Of a DNA stretch of 35,755 bases, positions 30,911 to 35,755 are shown piece by piece. This stretch comes from a virus: positions 1 to 35,755 of the IMG/VR virus record IMGVR_UViG_3300031521_000209, one strand, 5' to 3'. Every line of letters begins with the position of its first letter. The first letter of the stretch is position 1. The notes beneath the pieces were generated by a model. It saw only the letters and a list, made by a program, of their open reading frames with translations, ran no database searches and was not told the DNA's origin. The translations under genes and the position numbers were made by a program.

Positions 30911-31312
30911 ATGTACCCAGAAGTAATCAAACACACTTACTTAAATAAATCACAGCTTAACATAAGGGATCAGTATGGTAACACCCTACCTTATGAATCA
31001 GAGATTGGTGATTATGCTGATACTAATGGAAACCAATCAGACATGCCAGATTCTGACTTTGTCCCAGACTACCACATAGAAGGGTTCTTTAGACAAATGC
31101 CAGAAGGTAAACAAAGTGAATTTATCATTGCATACCCAGGAAATTGTACAATGTATATAACTGGAGTACCAAGAAATGCACTAACTATAGAGCCATTCAG
31201 AATGGGCTCAGTCAAAAGTAAAATCTACAGCTCATATTGGGAAGACCCAAACAGAGGCTACTTATTCCAAATCATTATAAAACCCCAAACTAAACAAGTA
31301 TTTATACCATGA
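30911..31312 (+). CDS. Hypothetical protein
   Basis: The 133-residue, acidic to neutral product has many Tyr/Pro/Asp residues (TYLNKSQLNIRDQYGNTLPYESEIGDYADTNGNQSDMPDSDFVPDY) and a beta-rich C-terminal half (SEFIIAYPGNCTMYITGVPRNALTIEPFRMG). Not recognised. It starts 1 bp after the previous stop and overlaps the next gene by 4 bp. Confidence 0.68.
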   Translation: MYPEVIKHTYLNKSQLNIRDQYGNTLPYESEIGDYADTNGNQSDMPDSDFVPDYHIEGFFRQMPEGKQSEFIIAYPGNCTMYITGVPRNALTIEPFRMGSVKSKIYSSYWEDPNRGYLFQIIIKPQTKQVFIP

Positions 31313-31665
31313 AGACAACTAAGCAATATGTAGGGCAATTTAGACTTGATCAAGAGAACTTCCAGTTTAACCGAGAAGAATTTCTTGCAATGTTAAACCA
31401 AGAATTTCTAGGAAAAATAGGTGTACTCCAATTGGGGGTCATAACCTACCCCAAGTTCAGGAACTGCGTTAAAGAAATTGAAACAAAGTTCTGGGCAATA
31501 TCAAATAAAAAGGTAGGTCAACCATTCTCAGATAAGCTATGGTCTGCTTTCTTTGCAGTATATGTTATAAAAGTAAGGGCAGAACTATTCCCTGATATTG
31601 AGAAAAGCATCACGGAGAAAAGAGAACAACACATTGCTAGAAGAGAGGCAACAATGACAACATGA
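31309..31665 (+). CDS. Hypothetical protein
   Basis: The 118-residue product is helical in the middle (FNREEFLAMLNQEFLGKIGVLQLG; FSDKLWSAFFAVYVIKVRAELFPDI) and ends in a charged helix (KSITEKREQHIARREATM). No family seen. Four-base ATGA overlaps at both ends put it in the same translation unit as its neighbours. Confidence 0.68.
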   Translation: MKTTKQYVGQFRLDQENFQFNREEFLAMLNQEFLGKIGVLQLGVITYPKFRNCVKEIETKFWAISNKKVGQPFSDKLWSAFFAVYVIKVRAELFPDIEKSITEKREQHIARREATMTT

Positions 31666-31955
31666 AAAAACGTATAATAGAAGACCTACATGGTCATATC
31701 TTTGAAATGGGGGCTTATAGCATCATGGATGTTATACCCCCACCCAATACCTTTGGGGTAAACGAGAATAGGGTCTTTGACAGGGATATAACATCACAGA
31801 CATCCTTCATATTAATAAATTATGGAGAGAATAAGGAGAGCTTTGCTTATACCTTTTATGAGAACAGGGTTTATGTATATGGGCTATTAACCATTATAGG
31901 TTATAATCAGAAAAACGATATAAGACATGTCAAAGAAAAAAGTTACAGAGGTTAA
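31662..31955 (+). CDS. Hypothetical small protein
   Basis: The 97-residue product is beta-leaning (HIFEMGAYSIMDVIPPPNTFGVNENRVFDRDITSQTSFILINYGENKESFAYTFYENRVYVYGLLTIIG). No motif recognised. It overlaps the next gene by 29 bp, the longest certain overlap here, since the downstream frame has no later ATG close by. Confidence 0.6.
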   Translation: MKKRIIEDLHGHIFEMGAYSIMDVIPPPNTFGVNENRVFDRDITSQTSFILINYGENKESFAYTFYENRVYVYGLLTIIGYNQKNDIRHVKEKSYRG

Positions 31956-32847
31956 GGAGGTAAAGTACCACTCAGATGGTAAAGTAAGGTTACCAAGGGC
32001 ATTCGGTATAACACAGTTGATGGCCCCCTATTCTAAACTACCAGAACCCCAACAGTTAGAACTCTTAACAAAGGTCCAGGATTATGTAATACAACAATGG
32101 TTCTTGGGTAATGGTAACCTATGTGGGTTAAGCTTAAGTACTTATGCCTTAGCTAATTTCCTACATTGTGAACCAGATAGAGTACAACTATTTATGAGGG
32201 ACAGGGTACTATCAGCAAAGATATGGGACTCTAGTAAACAAAAAGAACTACTGGAAGGTATACTTGGTCAACAACTATCTTGGGTACTAGAAGATAGGAT
32301 GGAAGCCCAGAGCCAACTAGATTTACTTAAAAGGGCACAGGGTGATACTTACAAAGCTTTTATATCTGGAGAGGTTAACAAAGCAATTAAACTTAAATTA
32401 GAATCCAGTACTGCACTGCAATCAGTATTTAGAAGTATAGCCGGTGGAAGTACAGTTAATGTATTTAATCAATTAAACGTACAGAACAATGGGAACCCAG
32501 CAGCATCAGGTGTAACCCAGGCAGAAGCTCTAGCAATTATTGATGAAAATTATTCATTATTAGCACTTGAAAAAGGGGCAAAGCTTTACTTGGAAGAACA
32601 CTATGAACTAGATGAATTGCCAGTAGTAGTTGCGGGAGAGCAATCAGGTATAAATACTGACAAAGAAGGTTTAAAAATAATGAGAAAAGATATTGCCAAG
32701 GTAGTTGATAATTATAAGGCTAATTTGGATGGAGGCGGGAATGATGAAGACTTCCATGATCTTAGAAGGGAGGTTGAATTAAGTATTGATGAAGATGAAG
32801 AAGACCCAGAATTTATTGACTATGAAGATGAATCTGATGAAGATTGA
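31927..32847 (+). CDS. Unknown acidic-tailed protein, possible small-terminase-like
   Basis: The 306-residue product may have an N-terminal HTH (SLSTYALANFLHCEPDRVQLFMRDRVL, residues about 65-92), followed by a long helical segment (KELLEGILGQQLSWVLEDRMEAQSQLDLLKRAQGDTYKAFISGEVNKAIKLKLESST), then VNVFNQLNVQNNGNPAASGVTQAEALAIIDE and a highly acidic C-terminus (VELSIDEDEEDPEFIDYEDESDED). An HTH plus oligomerising helices and an 'EALAIIDE' end occur in small terminase subunits, but no large terminase is in the window to support it. A regulator is equally possible. A strong terminator follows. Confidence 0.6.
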   Translation: MSKKKVTEVKEVKYHSDGKVRLPRAFGITQLMAPYSKLPEPQQLELLTKVQDYVIQQWFLGNGNLCGLSLSTYALANFLHCEPDRVQLFMRDRVLSAKIWDSSKQKELLEGILGQQLSWVLEDRMEAQSQLDLLKRAQGDTYKAFISGEVNKAIKLKLESSTALQSVFRSIAGGSTVNVFNQLNVQNNGNPAASGVTQAEALAIIDENYSLLALEKGAKLYLEEHYELDELPVVVAGEQSGINTDKEGLKIMRKDIAKVVDNYKANLDGGGNDEDFHDLRREVELSIDEDEEDPEFIDYEDESDED

Positions 32848-32862
32848 TTATCATTGACAACC

Positions 32863-32897
32863 AAGCCCCATCTCTTAACCTAGATGGGGCTTCTTTA
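32863..32897 (+). terminator. Strong hairpin terminator
   Basis: AAGCCCCATCT (32863-32873) pairs perfectly over 11 bp with AGATGGGGCTT (32882-32892) across an 8-nt loop; CTTTA follows. It ends the unit from 30637 and separates it from the host-type promoter 16 bp further on. Confidence 0.88.
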
Positions 32898-32912
32898 TGT
32901 TATATAGGGTAA

Positions 32913-32942
32913 TTGCATATTGAAATAAAATGATTATATTTG
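32913..32942 (+). promoter_or_regulatory. Bacteroidota-type promoter
   Basis: TTG (32913-32915), 19 bp, TATATTTG (32935-32942), then an AT-only leader (CATATTAATAATTAAATAAA) to the ATG at 32974. Spacing is identical to the promoters at 2882 (minus), 29708 and 34357. Confidence 0.82.
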
Positions 32943-32973
32943 CATATTAATAATTAAATAAAAAATAAAGCCC

Positions 32974-33615
32974 ATGAACGCAGACCAATTAAGCTTAATC
33001 AAACATTACCTAAAAGCTGGTATGAATCTTCACCTAAGATTCTATACTGGACCCATGCATGGTACAAGGGAAGTTACCCCAGTAAAAATACTCAAATTAG
33101 TATTTGAAAACAAAGGGTACTGGTTTAAAACAGATGGAGGTGACTTCCTTACGTACAGTACACCCCTTACCAGTATAGCAATTGAAGTTGCAGGGAGTTA
33201 TCAACCTCTATTTGATACTAATGGTAATACCCTAATAAGGCAAAGCCCAATGGATAAATTCACAGCAACCTACTACCACTATATTGTATCACAATTTGAT
33301 TTGGTAAGACCTGGTAGTATGGTAATCATTGACAACATTAATTACAAAGCATTAGGCAGGGTAATTAACAAAGGTAACTATGGTGATCTAATGCCCATAT
33401 TCCAGGACATCCATAAAAAGAAACTAAAGAACTTATCCCATGTAGATATGAAAGATACTGGGATAACACCAGATGATATTATCTTCGATGTAGTGGTAAT
33501 AAAAATGAAACTGGAAGAAAGGCTATCTGGGATGCCAAAGGTAACTGACATAACCTTTATAGTACCCTTCAATATGGTATCAGAACTAGGTTTTACAATA
33601 ACAGAATTAATTTAA
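32974..33615 (+). CDS. Hypothetical protein
   Basis: The 213-residue, alpha/beta product is not recognised (SLIKHYLKAGMNLHLRFYTGPMHGTREVTPVKILKLVFENKGYWFKTDGGDF; DLVRPGSMVIIDNINYKALGRVINKG; TFIVPFNMVSELGFTITELI). The 'NLHLRFYTGPMHGTR' start looks like small beta domains, without a safe family. It is transcribed from its own host-type promoter and is followed 5 bp later by the next gene. Confidence 0.72.
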   Translation: MNADQLSLIKHYLKAGMNLHLRFYTGPMHGTREVTPVKILKLVFENKGYWFKTDGGDFLTYSTPLTSIAIEVAGSYQPLFDTNGNTLIRQSPMDKFTATYYHYIVSQFDLVRPGSMVIIDNINYKALGRVINKGNYGDLMPIFQDIHKKKLKNLSHVDMKDTGITPDDIIFDVVVIKMKLEERLSGMPKVTDITFIVPFNMVSELGFTITELI

Positions 33616-33620
33616 AGACA

Positions 33621-34316
33621 ATGAGTAAAAGAGACAGAGACTGGACTATGCCAGTATTAATTGCATTTAACAAAGGGGAATGGACAGGTTATGAATTACT
33701 TATGAGAGCTATTGAAAGGATGACCTCAGTATGCAGCATACCCAAGTATGAACTATTTAAAAAAGTATTAAAGGAGTACCACAAGTACAGGTCAATATAT
33801 GATATGGACCATAATTCACCTTCACTATTAATATGCAGGATGCTTAGCCTTGCTAAAACATGTACTATGTTAACAGTGCCACAAACTGAACTAGATATCA
33901 GGAATATTATGTCGGATATAACCCTGCCATACCATGCAAATTCAAGGTACCCAATTTTACCTAATCTTATGCTAGAACACCTGGGTAAACTATTTGATGA
34001 TTCTACCATGTATATAAATAAAAATATACTTGGCCCTGATCAATCCTTTTCTGATATAAAGGAGATATTTATAAGGAACTTCTCTATCAGCTATTTTTCC
34101 AACTGGCAGAATAACATAGTAGAGCCAAGGCCCTGGATATTATTATGCATAGAACAAATACTGCTAGTAGTCCCAGATAATAGTAAATTAGCCTGCTCAA
34201 ATTTGATCAATCGATCAGCAGAAGAAATAGCAAAAGACCCAAGAACTTTTGCTAATACTACTTCTATGCAACCCAGTATAGTATCAAGATTCTGGTATGC
34301 TTTAGGCTTTAGATAA
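33621..34316 (+). CDS. Hypothetical protein
   Basis: The 231-residue, mainly helical product (WTGYELLMRAIERMTSVCSIPKYELFKKVLKEYHKYRS; SLLICRMLSLAKTCTMLTVPQTELDIRNIMSDI; WILLCIEQILLVVPDNSKLACSNLINRSAEEIAKD) has several Cys residues spread out, with no cluster or membrane segment. No family was recognised. It shares the promoter at 32913 with the gene upstream and ends 7 bp before a large inverted repeat. Confidence 0.68.
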   Translation: MSKRDRDWTMPVLIAFNKGEWTGYELLMRAIERMTSVCSIPKYELFKKVLKEYHKYRSIYDMDHNSPSLLICRMLSLAKTCTMLTVPQTELDIRNIMSDITLPYHANSRYPILPNLMLEHLGKLFDDSTMYINKNILGPDQSFSDIKEIFIRNFSISYFSNWQNNIVEPRPWILLCIEQILLVVPDNSKLACSNLINRSAEEIAKDPRTFANTTSMQPSIVSRFWYALGFR

Positions 34317-34323
34317 TACACCT

Positions 34324-34361
34324 TGCAATGGGCTCTAATTTAGTTATTAGAGTTCATTGCA
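34324..34361 (+). terminator. Large inverted repeat/terminator overlapping a promoter
   Basis: TGCAATG (34324-34330), gg, CTCTAAT (34333-34339) pair with ATTAGAG (34346-34352), tt, CATTGCA (34355-34361) across a 6-nt loop: 14 Watson-Crick pairs with one symmetric 2x2 mismatch. The 3' arm contains the -33 TTG (34357-34359) of the next promoter, so the hairpin and the promoter share bases. Confidence 0.65.
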
Positions 34362-34386
34362 TATTAATATAAATGTATTATATTTG
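34357..34386 (+). promoter_or_regulatory. Bacteroidota-type promoter
   Basis: TTG (34357-34359), 19 bp, TATATTTG (34379-34386), then an A/T-rich leader to the ATG at 34415. An upstream ATG at 34373 lies between the two boxes, which shows that the longer frame is not the real gene start. Confidence 0.82.
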
Positions 34387-34414
34387 CATTCAATCAATTT
34401 TAAATATAAACACA

Positions 34415-34618
34415 ATGGCCGCATTTAAAGTCAAATTTCATGGTATATCTAAATCATTAAGCCAGCCTTATATAAGCATGGCAGTTCCTGGTAAGCTTAG
34501 GCAACGTAAACTATCTCCAGTAGAGATAAAAACACACATAGAATGTAATTCCTTAGAAGACGTTCTACCTACACTAGAAAAGTATTATACAAACATCACA
34601 GGACTAAAAATTAAATAA
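34415..34618 (+). CDS. Hypothetical small protein
   Basis: The ATG at 34415 is chosen because the promoter -7 box ends at 34386, and an in-frame ATG at 34373 would lie upstream of it. The 67-residue basic product (MAAFKVKFHGISKSLSQPYISMAVPGKLRQRKLSPVEIKTHIECNSLEDVLPTLEKYYTNITGLK) is likely a small alpha/beta fold. Not recognised. Own promoter; the next gene begins after 1 bp. Confidence 0.72.
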   Translation: MAAFKVKFHGISKSLSQPYISMAVPGKLRQRKLSPVEIKTHIECNSLEDVLPTLEKYYTNITGLKIK

Positions 34619-34619
34619 C

Positions 34620-35246
34620 ATGGCACAATGTAAATATTGCTACCAAGATCTTGAAACACCCAATGTAGAAACATGCCCTAATTGTTCAGATGCTATTTAC
34701 CAACTTACTGAGGTTGGAATATCCTCTGAAATTGCTGGTATAGCATTTAGAACCTTACTCAGAATTGGTTATGGAAAACCTACAGAAAAAGAAATTGAAC
34801 ACAAACACAGAGGTATAATAATAGTAGGCCATAAATCAGGCTCCTGGGGTATCTCTGGGGGTATGGTTAGAAGTTTAGCTCAACCCCATCAACCCCATCA
34901 ACCAGACTCAATGGACCCTGGTATCCATGGTATGCCCCTAGAGCACACCATATTGATAGGTGGATTTGGTACTGACCTATTGGGAATAATGGAGAGAGCA
35001 GAACTATTCCACCCAGACTTTAGAGACTATGAATTAGAAGCGCCCACATTACACATATCACCCCAGACTACGGAAACTTTAAAGGCAGCCAGTAACAAGT
35101 TAATAGAAATAGGTCAGAAATTTGAAGAACTTCACTTCTCAAAAATTGATTTTGAAGTACCACAACCAAAAGAAATTTACCCACACAAATTACAGGAAAG
35201 AAAATACATGCCAAACAAAACCTATAAAAACAAAAAACGCAAATGA
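34620..35246 (+). CDS. Zinc-ribbon protein, unknown
   Basis: The N-terminus of this 208-residue protein has a zinc-ribbon-like pair, CKYC (Cys4, Cys7) and CPNC (Cys19, Cys22). Then follow TEVGISSEIAGIAFRTLLRIGYGK, a glycine-rich GIIIVGHKSGSWGISGGMVRSLA, a repeated PHQPHQPD linker, LIGGFGTDLLGIMERAEL and a basic C-terminus (KTYKNKKRK). No complete family match. Zinc ribbons with a basic tail often bind nucleic acid or RNA polymerase. It overlaps the downstream partial gene by 4 bp. Confidence 0.72.
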   Translation: MAQCKYCYQDLETPNVETCPNCSDAIYQLTEVGISSEIAGIAFRTLLRIGYGKPTEKEIEHKHRGIIIVGHKSGSWGISGGMVRSLAQPHQPHQPDSMDPGIHGMPLEHTILIGGFGTDLLGIMERAELFHPDFRDYELEAPTLHISPQTTETLKAASNKLIEIGQKFEELHFSKIDFEVPQPKEIYPHKLQERKYMPNKTYKNKKRK

Positions 35247-35755
35247 ATGACTCCAATGAAAATTTAAAAGTAAAAGAGATCACTGTAATGTCCAAGACAT
35301 TTCTTGATCTACCATCAGTAGTTGCTGACATCAATTTCCAGATAAACCTTAGTAAAGAACTATCAAGGCTATCAGCAAACAGTACTAATGCCCAGGTGCA
35401 AATTAACGAAAAGAGGAGTAAGCTTATTAATGAAGGTAAGATCTCCAATGCTCATACCTTAAGACTAAAGAGAACTACCTATGATACCTTTGAAGAACTG
35501 GGCTATCTAGGTAATGATAAATTCTCTGAAGAGTACATCTTAATCTCTGAAAAGAAATCCAAACTACCTTCTGTCCAAAGAGAACTAATTATTGATACCT
35601 GCAACAATGCTATCAGGAAAATGGTTGCAGGCTACTCAATAAGGTTATACGTTGGGATGAACTTTGGAACTAAGAACTCTTCAGCTAGGGGTTATATCCA
35701 GGATATAAATCAGGAAGGTAATACCATCCATATTGAACGTACAACTAGGACACTT
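35243..35755 (+). CDS. Partial gene running off the window, unknown
   Basis: An ATG at 35243 makes an ATGA overlap with the previous stop, and the frame stays open to the last base (171 codons). The start is polar (MNDSNENLKVKEITVMSKTFLDL). The middle is charged and helical (QVQINEKRSKLINEGKISNAHTLRLKRTTYDTFEELGYL), and the end is NAIRKMVAGYSIRLYVGMNFGTKNSSARGY. No known domain in the visible part; the C-terminal end is missing. Confidence 0.7.
   Translation, partial: MNDSNENLKVKEITVMSKTFLDLPSVVADINFQINLSKELSRLSANSTNAQVQINEKRSKLINEGKISNAHTLRLKRTTYDTFEELGYLGNDKFSEEYILISEKKSKLPSVQRELIIDTCNNAIRKMVAGYSIRLYVGMNFGTKNSSARGYIQDINQEGNTIHIERTTRTL

Noticed and set aside
34373-34414. Earlier ATG for the gene at 34415
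   Set aside because: It lies between the -33 and -7 boxes of the promoter, so it is not in the transcript.
34881-34907. Short direct repeat (CAACCCCAT) as a repeat element
   Set aside because: It encodes a PHQPHQ linker within a gene and is too short to be a mobile or CRISPR-type repeat.
1-35755. Recoded TAG stop (as in some crAss-like and Prevotella megaphages)
   Set aside because: TAG ends several complete genes at sensible places (16988, 26990, 29669, 30057), with normal neighbours right after, so the standard code fits.

Overview
The window is a gene-dense piece of a tailed double-stranded DNA phage (Caudoviricetes) with a large T4-like replication and recombination set. The host is most likely a member of the Bacteroidota. 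Six upstream regions carry a TAnnTTTG -7 box, four of them with a TTG exactly 19 bp further upstream, which is the -33/-7 promoter type of Bacteroidota. Most starts have A-rich leaders without a Shine-Dalgarno sequence. The DNA is AT-rich, coding density is very high (many ATGA, TGATG or TAATG junctions), and TAA, TGA and TAG are all used as stops, so the standard bacterial code applies. No tRNA, rRNA, CRISPR array, IS element or integrase is visible.

Layout. (1) 1-2238: the end of a tail/baseplate module, with a gpI-like tail protein and a peripheral tail protein, closed by a hairpin terminator. (2) 2213-2860, minus strand: the only minus-strand gene, a sigma-70-like protein with its own host-type promoter. 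(3) 3041-8650: DnaB/gp41-like helicase, DnaG-type primase, UvsW-like SF2 helicase and small partners. (4) 8650-9156: an HNH homing endonuclease. (5) 9168-11727: a gp56-like dCTPase/dUTPase followed by two neighbouring thymidylate synthase/dCMP hydroxymethylase-family proteins. (6) 11785-21813: family A DNA polymerase, UvsY-like mediator, GroES-like co-chaperonin, gp32-like SSB, UvsX/RecA, FEN-type 5' nuclease, P-loop (deoxy)nucleotide kinase, gp47/gp46 (SbcD/SbcC) and a PD-(D/E)XK nuclease. (7) 21810-25706: a NusG-like antitermination factor and unknown genes with possible DNA-binding regions. (8) 25749-27964: three genes with distinct codon usage (an Asp-repeat protein, a small Lys-rich protein and a very basic protein), probably highly expressed. 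(9) 28073-35755: mostly unknown small genes in short units with host-type promoters and terminators, probably an early or host-takeover region; it includes a KTSC protein, a small membrane protein and a zinc-ribbon protein.

How it works together (inference). Helicase, primase, polymerase, SSB and 5' nuclease form the fork. UvsX, UvsY, gp46/47, UvsW and the PD-(D/E)XK nuclease support recombination-dependent replication. The dCTPase, the hydroxymethylase pair and the P-loop kinase match T4 gp56, gp42 and gp1 in role. They suggest that cytosine in the phage DNA is replaced or modified, in a phage that uses a family A rather than a family B polymerase. The sigma-like and NusG-like proteins suggest that the phage redirects host RNA polymerase in steps. 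The most interesting points are the predicted cytosine-modification pathway with two unlike hydroxymethylase paralogues, the uniform host-mimicking promoter set, the phage NusG/sigma pair, and a replicative helicase whose P-loop has lost its glycines.
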